A stretch of 64,000 nt of DNA, from the NCBI RefSeq assembly GCF_014204975.1, contig NZ_JACHMM010000001.1:6696037-6760036 (forward strand). The letters are read 5' to 3'. The notes under the pieces were generated by a model. The model was not told the DNA's origin and searched no databases. It saw nothing but the letters and a program-made list of their open reading frames with translations. A program made the translations under genes and the position numbers. The first letter of the stretch is position 1. Each line of letters starts with the position of its first letter. The stretch comes from Jiangella mangrovi (GTDB lineage: Bacteria > Actinomycetota > Actinomycetes > Jiangellales > Jiangellaceae). This document shows, piece after piece, positions 56,029 to 64,000 of this stretch.

Positions 56029-57225
56029 ATGGGGTGCGACGTGAAGATCACCGGCGTTCAGTTCCACAAGGTGAACATCCCGCTGGAAGCGCCCATGCTC
56101 TGGGCCGGCGGGATCAACCGGTCGTGGACGCGCATCGTCATCCGCATGCAGACCGACGAGGGCATCGAGGGCATCGGCGAGACCTGCGGCGGCGACTCCA
56201 CGCTGCTCATGCTCGAGCAGCTCAAGGAGTTCTACGTCGGCCAGGACCCGTTCGACACCGCGAAGATCCTCAAGCACTTCTGGTACGTGCCGCGCTACCA
56301 CGGCAACACCGGCAAGTACGCGATCCAGGGCCTCGAGACCTGCTGCTACGACATCATGGGCAAGGCCGTGAACCGGCCGGTCTCGCAGCTGCTCGGAGGC
56401 ACCATGCGCGAGCGCATCCCCACCATCGCCTACGTGTTCTACCGGCTCCCCGGCGCCGGCGGCGTGGGCGGCGAACGGACCGCCGAGGAGATCGTCGGCT
56501 ACACCCAGGAGCTGGTCGAGCGCACCGGCGTGCGCACCATCAAGATGAAGGGCGGCGTGTACGAGCCCGAGGAGGAGTTCCGCACGACGGCGGCGCTGCG
56601 CGAGGCGTTCCCCGAGCACAAGCTGCGCTTCGACCCGAACAACCTCTGGTCGGTCGAGACCGCGATCCGCATGGGCCGGAAGTTCGAGGACCTCGACCTG
56701 GAGTTCTACGAGGACCCGGTGTGGGGCATCGAGGGCATGAGCCGGGCCCGCCGCGACGTGCGCATCCCGTTCGCCACCAACATGTGCTCGGTGCAGCTCG
56801 ACGAGCTGCCGGTGGCGATCCGCGACCACGCCATCGACGTGCAGCTGCTCGACGTGCAGGACTGGGGCGGCATCACGAACGTCTGGCGGGCCGCGGCCAC
56901 GTGTCTGACGTTCCAGGTCGGCATCGGCTTCCACTCCGGAGGCGAGGCGGGCATCTCGACGGCGCTCTACCTGCAGCTGGCGGCCGCGCTGCCGGTGCTG
57001 CCGTACGCCATCGACTCGCACTACCACCACCAGACCGACGACGTGCTGGCCGAGATGCTGCCCTACGAGGACGGCTGCTTCCGGGTGCCCGACGGTCCCG
57101 GGCTCGGCGTCGAGATCGACGAGGACAAGCTGCGCCACCTCGAGCGGCTGAACGAGCGCGAGGGCGACCTCGTCTTCCACGGCGAGTTCGAGCGGTCCGA
57201 GCCGCGCTACATGGGGATGTACTGA
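56029..57225 (+). CDS. Enolase-superfamily sugar-acid dehydratase (glucarate/fuconate dehydratase-like)
   Basis: 398 residues, or 394 if it starts at GTG 56041 (MKITGVQFHKVNIP), which has GGGG 6 bases before it and may be the true start. N-terminal capping domain, then barrel: TIKMKGGVYEPEEEF (KxK base), LRFDPNNLWS, EFYEDPVWG and ATNMC (metal D, E and N), then GFHSGGEAGIST (catalytic H). The D-E-N metal set and HSGGEAG follow glucarate dehydratase. It removes water from an aldonate/aldarate to give a 2-keto-3-deoxy acid. Divergent from RraA/SDR/epimerase genes. Confidence 0.9.
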   Translation: MGCDVKITGVQFHKVNIPLEAPMLWAGGINRSWTRIVIRMQTDEGIEGIGETCGGDSTLLMLEQLKEFYVGQDPFDTAKILKHFWYVPRYHGNTGKYAIQGLETCCYDIMGKAVNRPVSQLLGGTMRERIPTIAYVFYRLPGAGGVGGERTAEEIVGYTQELVERTGVRTIKMKGGVYEPEEEFRTTAALREAFPEHKLRFDPNNLWSVETAIRMGRKFEDLDLEFYEDPVWGIEGMSRARRDVRIPFATNMCSVQLDELPVAIRDHAIDVQLLDVQDWGGITNVWRAAATCLTFQVGIGFHSGGEAGISTALYLQLAAALPVLPYAIDSHYHHQTDDVLAEMLPYEDGCFRVPDGPGLGVEIDEDKLRHLERLNEREGDLVFHGEFERSEPRYMGMY

Positions 57226-57241
57226 CGGTGGGCGCTCGCGC

Positions 57242-58264
57242 TCAGGCGGCGGGGGCGGTGCTCCCCCGCACGACCAGCCGGGGCGCGGGGTCGACGATGC
57301 GCCGCGCGCCGGCCGGCTCGCCGCTCACCCGCCGATGCAGGTCGTGGATGCCGTGGTAGCCCATCTCGTAGAGCGGCAGCCGCACGACGGTGAGCCCGGG
57401 CTCGGAGTACTCGGCGAACCAGACGTCGTGCAGCGCCACGACGGAGACATCGCCCGGCACCGCCACGTCCAGCTCGCGGGCGGCCCCCAGGACCCCGATG
57501 GCGGCGTTGACGTTGGCCACCAGCAGCGCCGTCGGCCGCTCACCGCCCGGGCCGGGGCTGCCGCCGTCGTCGCCCAGCAGGTCGAGCCCGGCCCGCCGGC
57601 CCTCGGCGGCGCTGTAGCCGTACGCCGTCGCCCACTCCGGCCGCGGCACCTGCCCGGCCTCTTTGAGGGTCTCGATGTAGCCGGCCCTGCGCTCGCGGGC
57701 GGTGTAGCTGCCGTCGCGCCCGCCGACCAGGCCGATGCGGGTGTGCCCGAGCGCCAGCAGGTGCTCGACGGCGACGCGCGCGCCGGCGGCGTTGTCGAGG
57801 TAGACCGAGCCGTCGGGGCGGAACGTGTTGAGCCAGACCTCGGGGGCGTTGCGGCCGGCGAAGACGTCGCCGGGACCCGCGGTGTCGAGCGGCTGGATGA
57901 GGAAGCCGTCGACGCGGCGCTGGGAGTCCAGCCGCTCGAGGAACCCGGTGCCGGGGTCGAGCCGCGTGCCGCTGCCCATGAGGACGTCGAGGCCGAGCTC
58001 GTCGGCGCCGTCCTCGACGCCGCGCACGACCTCGGCGAAGATCGCGTTGTTGACCTCGGGCACGACGAACGCGATGGCGCCGGTGCGGGCCAGGCGCAGC
58101 GACCGGGCGCGGTGGTTGGGCGCGTAGTCGAGGCGGCGGGCCACCTCTACGACGCGCTCGCGGGTGGTCTCGCGGATGCGCAGGGTCGCGTCGCGGTTGA
58201 GCACACGCGAGGCGACCGACACCGAGACCCCGGCCTCGCGCGCTATGTCGCTCAGCGTGACCAT
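57242..58264 (-). CDS. LacI-family transcriptional regulator
   Basis: 340 residues. MVTLSDIAREAGVSVSVASR VLN is the LacI headpiece, and hinge RLDYAPNHRARSLRLARTGA leads to a periplasmic-binding-like domain with AIFAEVVRGVEDGADELGLD and VALHDVWFAEYSEPGLTVVR. Convergent with the dehydratase gene and divergent from the lactonase gene. It probably represses the sugar-acid genes on both sides and is released by a sugar acid or lactone. Confidence 0.94.
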   Translation of the reverse strand: MVTLSDIAREAGVSVSVASRVLNRDATLRIRETTRERVVEVARRLDYAPNHRARSLRLARTGAIAFVVPEVNNAIFAEVVRGVEDGADELGLDVLMGSGTRLDPGTGFLERLDSQRRVDGFLIQPLDTAGPGDVFAGRNAPEVWLNTFRPDGSVYLDNAAGARVAVEHLLALGHTRIGLVGGRDGSYTARERRAGYIETLKEAGQVPRPEWATAYGYSAAEGRRAGLDLLGDDGGSPGPGGERPTALLVANVNAAIGVLGAARELDVAVPGDVSVVALHDVWFAEYSEPGLTVVRLPLYEMGYHGIHDLHRRVSGEPAGARRIVDPAPRLVVRGSTAPAA

Positions 58265-58332
58265 GCCTGTACGGTAGCGCGCCACCAGGACGTTTCCGCG
58301 TGCTCACACGCCCCCGAACAGCAGGGATCCTC

Positions 58333-59154
58333 ATGGCTCTGATCGACGCGCACCAGCACTTCTGGGACCCGGCGGCCGTGGCCTACCCGTGGATGGATCC
58401 GGGCGACACCGTCATCCACCGCCACTACGGGCCGGAGCACCTGACCCCGCACCTCGAGCGGCACGGCATCGACGGGACCGTGCTGGTGCAGTCGGCCGAC
58501 AGCGACGAGGACACCGACGCGATGTTCGCCGTCGCGGCGGGGTTCCCGGCGGTCCTCGGCATCGTCGGGTACGTGCCGCTGGAGGACCCGGCGCGGGCGG
58601 CGGACCGGCTGGCCGAGCTGGCGGTCCGGCCGGGGTTCGCCGGCATCCGCAACCTCATCCACGACCGCGCCGACCCGGACTGGCTGCTGCAGCCGTCCGT
58701 CGTCGACGGGCTGCGGCTACTGGAGCGGGCGGACGTGCCGTTCGACCTGGTCGCCGTCCTCCCTCGGCACCTCGAGGTGCTGCTGGTCCTGAGCGAGCGG
58801 CTGCCGGAGCTACGCGTCGTCATCGACCACCTGGCGAAGCCGCCGTTCGAGGGCGACGCCGGACCGTGGCGCGAGCTGATGGCGGCCGCCGCGGCGAACC
58901 CGAACGTGTTCGCGAAGGTGTCCGGCCTGTACCCCGCGCCCGGCACCGACCTGCGCCCCTGGGTCGACCACGCGCTCGAGGCGTTCGGGCCGGAGCGCCT
59001 GATGCTCGGCAGCGACTGGCCGATCGCGGAGCTGGCCGGTGGGTTCGACCCCGTCTGGTCGTCGCTCGTCGAGGTCGTCGACGGGTACGGCCCGGCCGTC
59101 GCGGCGCACCTGCGGGCGGGGACGGCGCGGCGGTTCTACGGGTTGTCCTCGTGA
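58333..59154 (+). CDS. Amidohydrolase-2 family lactonase (fucono/rhamnonolactonase-like)
   Basis: 273 residues starting MALIDAHQHFWDP, the HxH metal motif. YVPLEDPARAADRLAEL, GFAGIRNLIHDRADPDWLL, LRVVIDHLAKPPFEG (metal H) and RLMLGSDWPIAELAGG (catalytic Asp). The family opens sugar lactones such as fuconolactone or rhamnonolactone. GTGA overlap with the Gfo/Idh/MocA gene that could make the lactone. Confidence 0.9.
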   Translation: MALIDAHQHFWDPAAVAYPWMDPGDTVIHRHYGPEHLTPHLERHGIDGTVLVQSADSDEDTDAMFAVAAGFPAVLGIVGYVPLEDPARAADRLAELAVRPGFAGIRNLIHDRADPDWLLQPSVVDGLRLLERADVPFDLVAVLPRHLEVLLVLSERLPELRVVIDHLAKPPFEGDAGPWRELMAAAAANPNVFAKVSGLYPAPGTDLRPWVDHALEAFGPERLMLGSDWPIAELAGGFDPVWSSLVEVVDGYGPAVAAHLRAGTARRFYGLSS

Positions 59155-60236
59155 TCCACGAGCTCGCCGCCGTCGCCGCCGAGGTCCGGCCCGCCCTGGC
59201 CCCCGGGTCGGCCAAGCCGATCGCCGTCGTGGGCGCGGGCGCCATCGTCGACGTCGGCCACCTGCCCGCCTACCGGGCCGCCGGCCTCGACGTCGCCGGG
59301 CTCACTGACCTCGACCCGGACCGCGCCCGGACGGTGGCCGCCCGGCACGGCGTCCCCCGCGTCTACGCCGACGTGGACGAGCTGCTCGCCGACGACGCCG
59401 TCGAGGTGGTCGACGTCGCCGTGCCGGGCCCCGCGCAGCCGCCGCTGGTCGAGCGGGCGCTGCGGTCCGGCCGGCACGTGCTGGCGCAGAAGCCGCTCGC
59501 GCCGGACCCCGCGACCGGGCGGCGGCTGGTATCGCTGGCGTCCTCGTTGGGCCTGGTGCTGACGGTGAACCAGCAGCTCCGGTACGACGAGGGCATCGCC
59601 GCGGCGCACGCCATGGTGGCGCGCGGCTGGGTCGGCCGGGTGCACTCGGTGACGTTCGAGGTGCGCATCCACACCGACTGGTCGCCCTGGCCGTGGCTGC
59701 TGGACTCGCCGCGGCTGGAGGTCTCGTACCACTCGATCCACTACCACGACGTCGTCCGCTGGTTCCTGGGCGAGCCGGATGCCGTCTTCTGCGCCGCCGG
59801 CCGGGCGCCCGGCCAGCGCGCGGTGGCCGAGACCAGCACCGTGACGGCCTACCTGTTCGCCGAGGGCGTCCGCGCGCTGGTGATCGCCGACCACAACACG
59901 ACCCGCGCGGCCCCGTCGGCCACCTTCCAGGTGGACGGGAGCGACGGCGTCATCCGCGGCACGCTCGGGCTGCTGTACGACTACCCGCACGGCCGCCCCG
60001 ACACGCTGGAGCTGCACAGCGACGTCCTCGGCACCGACGGCTGGGTGCCCTACCCGGTGACCCGGCGCTGGATCCCGGACGCGTTCGCCGGGCCGATGCT
60101 CGCGCTGCTCGCCCACGCCGCCGGCGGTCCCGAGCCGGTCACGTCGGCCCGCGACAACGTCGGCACTCTCGAGCTCGTGGAAGCCCTCTACCGGTCCCAG
60201 CAGACCGGCGAGGCCCAGCACCTGCGCCCGACGTAA
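59151..60236 (+). CDS. Gfo/Idh/MocA-family oxidoreductase
   Basis: 361 residues from GTG 59151. PIAVVGAGAIVDVGHLPAYR (Rossmann), VVDVAVPGPAQPPLVERALR, GRHVLAQKPLAPDPATG (the EKP-type motif as QKP) and YHSIHYHDVVRWFLGEPD (substrate histidines). A NAD(P)-dependent sugar dehydrogenase or related hydride-transfer enzyme. Coupled to the lactonase, so oxidation of an aldose to its lactone is likely. Confidence 0.9.
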   Translation: MIHELAAVAAEVRPALAPGSAKPIAVVGAGAIVDVGHLPAYRAAGLDVAGLTDLDPDRARTVAARHGVPRVYADVDELLADDAVEVVDVAVPGPAQPPLVERALRSGRHVLAQKPLAPDPATGRRLVSLASSLGLVLTVNQQLRYDEGIAAAHAMVARGWVGRVHSVTFEVRIHTDWSPWPWLLDSPRLEVSYHSIHYHDVVRWFLGEPDAVFCAAGRAPGQRAVAETSTVTAYLFAEGVRALVIADHNTTRAAPSATFQVDGSDGVIRGTLGLLYDYPHGRPDTLELHSDVLGTDGWVPYPVTRRWIPDAFAGPMLALLAHAAGGPEPVTSARDNVGTLELVEALYRSQQTGEAQHLRPT

Positions 60237-60541
60237 CGCCCGCACCTGACGCCCGCACCCGTACCCGTACCCGAGTTGATCATGGAGAAAGTCGGGTACC
60301 GAAACGATTCAAAGCCCCCGTTTCTCCATGACCAACACGCCCGAGCCCTCAGCGGTTCGCCGGCGATGGCGCAACTGCACCTTGGCAAGGCTGGCCATCC
60401 CGCGAATCGGGACGAAACGGACGGCGCAACGGTGACGAGCCGTGCCAACGGCGGTCAGTCGTGCCAAGGCGAGATCCGCCCGCCGGCCGCCTTTGCAATG
60501 AGCACCACTACGCACCGCTCGGCGAGTGGGCGTAGTGGTGC
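60237..60541. other. Gene-free region between convergent genes with two long hairpins
   Basis: 305 bases with no gene. It starts with short GTACCC repeats (60259-60272). It then holds two large inverted repeats, listed separately, and a middle part with dispersed CCTTGGCAAGG and GTGCCAAGG elements. No ORF with coding character. Confidence 0.7.
60275..60336. repeat. Long inverted repeat, 16-bp arms
   Basis: GTTGATCATGGAGAAA (60275-60290) and TTTCTCCATGACCAAC (60321-60336) pair at 15 of 16 positions around a 30-base loop. I recall similar GATCATGGAGAA palindromes as dispersed intergenic repeats in actinomycetes, which cannot be checked here. Confidence 0.75.
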
Positions 60542-60549
60542 TCATTGCA
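60494..60549. terminator. Perfect 20-bp hairpin at convergent gene ends
   Basis: TGCAATGAGCACCACTACGC (60494-60513) and GCGTAGTGGTGCTCATTGCA (60530-60549), perfect. The 16-base loop itself can pair in part (CCGCTC/GAGTGG). The right arm contains the stop codon of the minus-strand hydrolase gene (60542). It is longer than a usual terminator and lacks a T-run, so it may be a mobile repeat used as a terminator. Confidence 0.75.
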
Positions 60550-62878
60550 CAGGGAGGCGGGCGGGTTTGAGGAGCACGACGTCGGCCGCCCGCGACTCAG
60601 GGGTGACGTCGCAGCGGACGACGACCCCGTCGCGGTAGCCGACGTCGACCACGGTCGCTCCGGGGGCGTGCAGGCGGAAGTCGACGTCGACGCCGTCGGG
60701 CCAGGCGGGCAGCACCAGCAGCTGGTCGTCCACCGTCTGCAGCAGCATCTCCTGCAGGCCGATCATGCCGCTGCCGCCCCAGTTGTGGTCGGGCACCCAG
60801 TCGTGGCCGGGGCCCCAGAACGCGGGGAACCGCAGCGGCCCGTCGCCCAGTTTGAGCCGCGCCACCCGAAGCGCCTCGTCCACGAGCCCCAGCCGCGCGG
60901 CGAAGATGCCGTCCTGGTGCCAGGAGACGTGGTCGCGCTGGCCCTCGATGTCGGCGGGGGCGTGGTAGGTGTCGACGGCGACGTGCAGGCCGGGGCGGCC
61001 GAGGCCGTAGGACTCGTACGGGAAGACGGGGTACAGCTGCGGCAGCTCGACGTTCATGATGTCGGAGAACGACTGCGCCGGCGCCAGCACGGTCACGCCG
61101 TCGACGACCCGGAATGCCTGCGGCGGCAGCGAGGCCAGGATCCGCTCGTACTTGGCCGCCGTCGGGTCGTCGAGCAGTCCGCGCAGCGGCGCAGCCAGCA
61201 TCGACGAGAGCACCGCCCGCAGCCCGGCCACCGCGTCCGTCGGGTTGGTGGCGTCCTTGTAGGTCTCGAGCGCCGTCGACGGGAAGATGACGAGCTCGCC
61301 GGACAGGGACAGCTCCGAGCCGGTGGAGTCGTAGTGGCGCATCCGGTAGTGCTCGTCGAAGAACGTGACGCAGGCGTCGATGAGCGGCAGGTAGTCGTCG
61401 ACCGGCTCGCCGCCGTACAGGTGCCGCTTGATGATCATGAAGCAGATCTCGAGCTGCGTGGAGTAGTGGTGGCGCACCCACGGCCGCACCAGCTCGGTGG
61501 GGTCGTGCCAGGGCCGGCGCGGGTAGTCGCCGGACTCGTCGACGTCGCTGTCCCAGCCCCACTCGTAGCCGATGGGCAGCCCGAAGTTCTCCAGCTGCTC
61601 ACAGAACGACGCGCCGCCGTGCCCCCAGTACTCGCGGGTGCGCAGGGTCGCGTTGCCCAGCGCGCGCCGGTAGAACTCGAACTGCGGCCGCATCAGCTCC
61701 AGGTCGCCGGAGCGCAGCAGCGGCCAGTACACCAGCCGCTGGTTCTGCATGGTTCCGCTGCCGCCGCCCCAGATCCGGAAGTCCGGCGTCGGCGTCCCGT
61801 AGTCCACGGCCGGCACGCTGAACACGGTGTCGGTGGTGAAGAGGCCGCCGTTGAACTTGGTCGGGTGCTCACCGCGCGCGTTGCAGGCGAGCAGGTAGCG
61901 GAACAGGTTGTAGTTGCGTCCCACCTGCCAGTCCGGGTCCGCGGGGTCGGGCGACGCGGGCCGGACGTCGACGGCGCTGCGCGCCCACAGCCCGGCCCAG
62001 AACTCCTCCGCCTCCCGCTCCGTGGCCGCGGCATCGGCCAGCGAGCGACGCGCGTGCTCGACGGCGGAATGTTCCCATCCGGCGAGGTCCGGCGTGCGGT
62101 CACTGTGCAGCCCGACGACGACGGCGTGCGTGGCGCTCGGGCGGGTGGAGGCCAGCCGCCACTCGCGGTACGGCACGCCCGCGTACACCCCCTCCCCCAC
62201 GCCGGCCGGCTCGAAGCCGTCGCCCAGCAGCATCCCGCCGAAGACGAGGTCGCGCATCGGGTCCCACAGGTCGTCGAGCCGGTGCCCGAGGCCCTCGAGC
62301 TCGACCACCTGCCGGAAGCAGGTCAGGTCGTTGCGGTTGCGGTGCGCGAAGAGCACGCCGTCGTCCCGGTGCCCGACGGCGTCGGCGTACGTGACGATGT
62401 CGCCCGGCCGCCCGCGCACGCTGTAGCAGGCCACCCGCTGCTCGGCCGGTACGACGCGGTCGGCGAACCGCCAGCTCTGGTAGGCGACCCGCGCGGTCAC
62501 CGGGGCCGACGCATCGACATCGACGTGGACGGCGGCGGCGCCGGTCTCGCACCACACGAGGATCCGCACCGCCGTCCCGTCGGTGGAGCGACCGGAGACC
62601 ACGATCCGGCCGCGGTGCAGGTCCAGCCGCTGCTCGAACCCACCGGCATCGGACGAGAACGGGTTCGGCTCCAGGTCGACGACGACCCGGCCGAGCTTGA
62701 GCATGAGGTTGTTCTCGTCGAAGCTGCCGCTGCGGTCGATGTAGAACCACAGCCGGCCGTCCTCGACCCAGACGTTGAGGCCGACGTCGTGGCCACCGCA
62801 CGGCATGCTCGCGCCGGAGTCCGCCGACGGCGAGTCCCACACCACGTCGTACGCACCGGACGCGAGCACCGCGCTCAC
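60542..62878 (-). CDS. DUF5703-domain glycoside-hydrolase-like protein
   Basis: 778 residues from GTG 62878. The N-terminal beta domain (about 1-270: YDVVWDSPSADSGASMPCGG, then HDVGLNVWVEDGRLWFYIDR) matches DUF5703. The rest looks like an (alpha/alpha)6 barrel: NYNLFRYLLACNARGEHPTK FNGGLFTTD, RIWGGGSGTMQNQRLVYWPL, WHQDGIFAARLGLVDEALRV and PDHNWGGSGMIGLQEMLLQT, as in GH95/GH65-like enzymes. No signal peptide, so it acts on imported oligosaccharide. GTGA overlap with the upstream gene. Confidence 0.8.
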   Translation of the reverse strand: MSAVLASGAYDVVWDSPSADSGASMPCGGHDVGLNVWVEDGRLWFYIDRSGSFDENNLMLKLGRVVVDLEPNPFSSDAGGFEQRLDLHRGRIVVSGRSTDGTAVRILVWCETGAAAVHVDVDASAPVTARVAYQSWRFADRVVPAEQRVACYSVRGRPGDIVTYADAVGHRDDGVLFAHRNRNDLTCFRQVVELEGLGHRLDDLWDPMRDLVFGGMLLGDGFEPAGVGEGVYAGVPYREWRLASTRPSATHAVVVGLHSDRTPDLAGWEHSAVEHARRSLADAAATEREAEEFWAGLWARSAVDVRPASPDPADPDWQVGRNYNLFRYLLACNARGEHPTKFNGGLFTTDTVFSVPAVDYGTPTPDFRIWGGGSGTMQNQRLVYWPLLRSGDLELMRPQFEFYRRALGNATLRTREYWGHGGASFCEQLENFGLPIGYEWGWDSDVDESGDYPRRPWHDPTELVRPWVRHHYSTQLEICFMIIKRHLYGGEPVDDYLPLIDACVTFFDEHYRMRHYDSTGSELSLSGELVIFPSTALETYKDATNPTDAVAGLRAVLSSMLAAPLRGLLDDPTAAKYERILASLPPQAFRVVDGVTVLAPAQSFSDIMNVELPQLYPVFPYESYGLGRPGLHVAVDTYHAPADIEGQRDHVSWHQDGIFAARLGLVDEALRVARLKLGDGPLRFPAFWGPGHDWVPDHNWGGSGMIGLQEMLLQTVDDQLLVLPAWPDGVDVDFRLHAPGATVVDVGYRDGVVVRCDVTPESRAADVVLLKPARLPVQ

Positions 62879-63819
62879 CGCCACCACCGTCCCTTCGCCC
62901 ACGACACGCGACGCGCCGAGCGCGAGCCCGGCCGCAGTGCCAGCAGCGCGCACCGGGTCGCGCCGAGCAGGTCGCCGGGTGGCACCGTCATGGGCGCGCC
63001 GGTCTCGACCGCCGCCAGCAGCTCGGCCAGCAGCGACGGCCCGGGCGCGCACGCGTGCACCGTCGCCCCGCCCGCCCGCACGACCTCCACCGAACCGACC
63101 CCGCCCGCCGCGTGCAGCCGCCCCGCCGTCCCGAAGATCACCAGGTCGTCGCGGCCCCAGGCGCCGGAGCCGGGCGGGTTGAGGTAGTTGGCCGCGATGC
63201 CGGCCACCCCGCCGCCACGCAGGGTCGCGACCACGTTCGCCGCCATCCGCAGCGCGCCGGTCCCCGGGTTGCCGAGCGTCGTGTCGACCAGCTCCAGCGA
63301 CTCGATCTCGCCGCCGGCCACGTGCAGCACGCAGTCCAGCCCGTAGACGGCGGCCTGCAGCACCAGCCCGCCCTGGACGGACTCGTCCTGCGGCCGCCAG
63401 TCGGCGTACGGGTAGGACTTCGAGACCAGGACCTGCACGACGTCGCCGACGACACCGTCGGCCACCAGCTCGCGGGCCAGCCGGTAGGGCTGTTCGAACG
63501 GCGTGGTGGCGCGCTCGCACAGGATCGTCCCGCTGCGACAGGCGGCCTGCTCGAGCCGCTCCAGCTCGCCGGCCGACGCGGCGCACGGCCGCTCGATCAG
63601 CACGTGCCGCCCGGCCTCGAGAGCCCGCAGCGCACTGGCGACCTGCGCGGACCGCGGCGTCTGGCAGACCGACACCAGCCGGACGGCGTCGTCGGCCAGC
63701 ACCGTCTCGACGTCGTCGGACGCCGCCAGCACCCGCCCGCCGCAGGCCTCGACGTCGGCGACGGTCACCTGGTGCCCGCCGGAACCCACCAGCCCGACGC
63801 CGACACCGTCGCCGGTCAC
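62875..63819 (-). CDS. Gfo/Idh/MocA-family oxidoreductase
   Basis: 314 residues from GTG 63819. VGVGLVGSGGHQVTVADVEA at the start is a shortened Rossmann region. VSVCQTPRSAQVASALRALE, GRHVLIERPCAASAGELERL (EKP motif as ERP) and LVSKSYPYADWRPQDESVQG follow. It lacks part of the usual first beta-alpha-beta unit, so cofactor binding may be changed. Overlaps both neighbours by 4 bases. Confidence 0.82.
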   Translation of the reverse strand: MTGDGVGVGLVGSGGHQVTVADVEACGGRVLAASDDVETVLADDAVRLVSVCQTPRSAQVASALRALEAGRHVLIERPCAASAGELERLEQAACRSGTILCERATTPFEQPYRLARELVADGVVGDVVQVLVSKSYPYADWRPQDESVQGGLVLQAAVYGLDCVLHVAGGEIESLELVDTTLGNPGTGALRMAANVVATLRGGGVAGIAANYLNPPGSGAWGRDDLVIFGTAGRLHAAGGVGSVEVVRAGGATVHACAPGPSLLAELLAAVETGAPMTVPPGDLLGATRCALLALRPGSRSARRVSWAKGRWWR

Positions 63820-64000
63820 GTCAGCCGCTCCAGCACGCCGATCGCCGACGCCACCTGCTCCGGCGCGATCAGCGGCCCGACGTCCTCGCCCCGGCAGGCG
63901 CGGCGGAACAGCTCCCACTGGTAGCCGGTGTCGCTCTGCTCGACCTCCGCGGCGTCCACCACCCGGACCCCGTCGACGACCGCCGACACCCCGAGCCGCA
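63816..64000 (-). CDS. 3' part of a gene cut by the window edge, probably Gfo/Idh/MocA-like
   Basis: The last 60 codons of an open frame entering from the right edge: SAVVDGVRVVDAAEVEQSDT, GYQWELFRRACRGEDVGPLI, then APEQVASAIGVLERLT and a stop that overlaps the next start (GTGA). The ending resembles the C-terminal helix of Gfo/Idh/MocA proteins (WELFRRAC, then VASAIGVLERL), but too little is visible to be sure. Confidence 0.5.
   Translation of the reverse strand, partial: RLGVSAVVDGVRVVDAAEVEQSDTGYQWELFRRACRGEDVGPLIAPEQVASAIGVLERLT

Noticed and set aside
60494-60549. CRISPR repeat
   Set aside because: Only one inverted pair, with no regularly spaced direct repeats and no cas genes anywhere in the window.
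60545-63187. 880-residue plus-strand frame opposite the DUF5703 gene
   Set aside because: Antisense shadow. The minus-strand frame has clear family motifs.

Overview
The window is chromosomal DNA from a very high-GC Gram-positive actinomycete. Support for this: third codon positions are almost all G or C, starts are often GTG, many genes are coupled through 4-base ATGA or GTGA overlaps, promoters look like TTGAC(n17-18)TANNNT, and it carries a standalone LigD-type polymerase and many small XRE regulators. Rare actinomycetes such as Jiangellales or Propionibacteriales fit best, but the sequence does not prove a genus. I see no tRNA, rRNA, CRISPR array, plasmid or phage core genes. One IS110-family element is present.

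1-7.7 kb: a winged-helix protein, then three consecutive small XRE regulators that resemble restriction-modification controller (C) proteins. Each has a C-box-like operator 44-45 bases before its start. Then come the IS110 transposase, an SDR gene behind a MerR-type promoter, a tandem pair of GNAT-like paralogues, an orphan double C-box, and a protein of unknown function.

7.7-25.3 kb: a dispersed catabolic regulon around an IclR regulator (14.8 kb). It includes a five-gene coupled operon (class III aminotransferase, RidA, M81/MlrC peptidase, acyl-CoA ligase, fused E1 alpha/beta), an SMP-30 lactonase, a fold-II PLP enzyme with a DoeB/aspartoacylase-like deacylase, an NAD-dependent epimerase, and a dipeptide-type ABC transporter (binding protein plus two permeases). 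A Pap-type acyltransferase and a SnoaL-like protein follow. GC is visibly lower from 20 to 25 kb.

25.4-36.9 kb: an eleven-gene minus-strand operon. It joins an acyl-CoA-building module (KAS III, hydroxyacyl-CoA dehydrogenase, ThDP enzyme, acyl-CoA dehydrogenase, two MaoC-fold proteins) to nonulosonic or diamino-sugar genes (NeuD-like, LegB-like, LegC-like, an epimerase, NeuC/LegG-like). A PtmE-like guanylyltransferase lies at 43.9 kb. The nonulosonate synthase (LegI/NeuB) and CMP-transferase are not in the window.

37-43 kb: an MFS exporter, an HMG-CoA-lyase-like gene, a MaoC protein, a CitE-like lyase, a DUF5988 protein, and the two ATPases that complete the ABC transporter. The permease operon and the ATPase operon carry the same TGAAAY-N4-RTTTCA operator over their start points, as do the IclR operon and three or four other promoters.

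43-52.4 kb: more XRE regulators, an XRE/nucleotidyltransferase/HEPN-like protein, a pair of AraC paralogues (one without a DNA-binding domain), a tryptophanase, and a cobalamin radical-SAM enzyme very like tryptophan 2-C-methyltransferase TsrM. Together the last two suggest 2-methylindole formation. A cold-shock gene closes the region.

52.5-64 kb: the LigD-type polymerase, then a LacI-controlled sugar or sugar-acid island: aldose epimerase, SDR, RraA, enolase-superfamily dehydratase, LacI, lactonase, two to three Gfo/Idh/MocA-type genes, and a large DUF5703 glycoside-hydrolase-like protein. These fit a non-phosphorylative aldose to aldonate to 2-keto-3-deoxyaldonate route.
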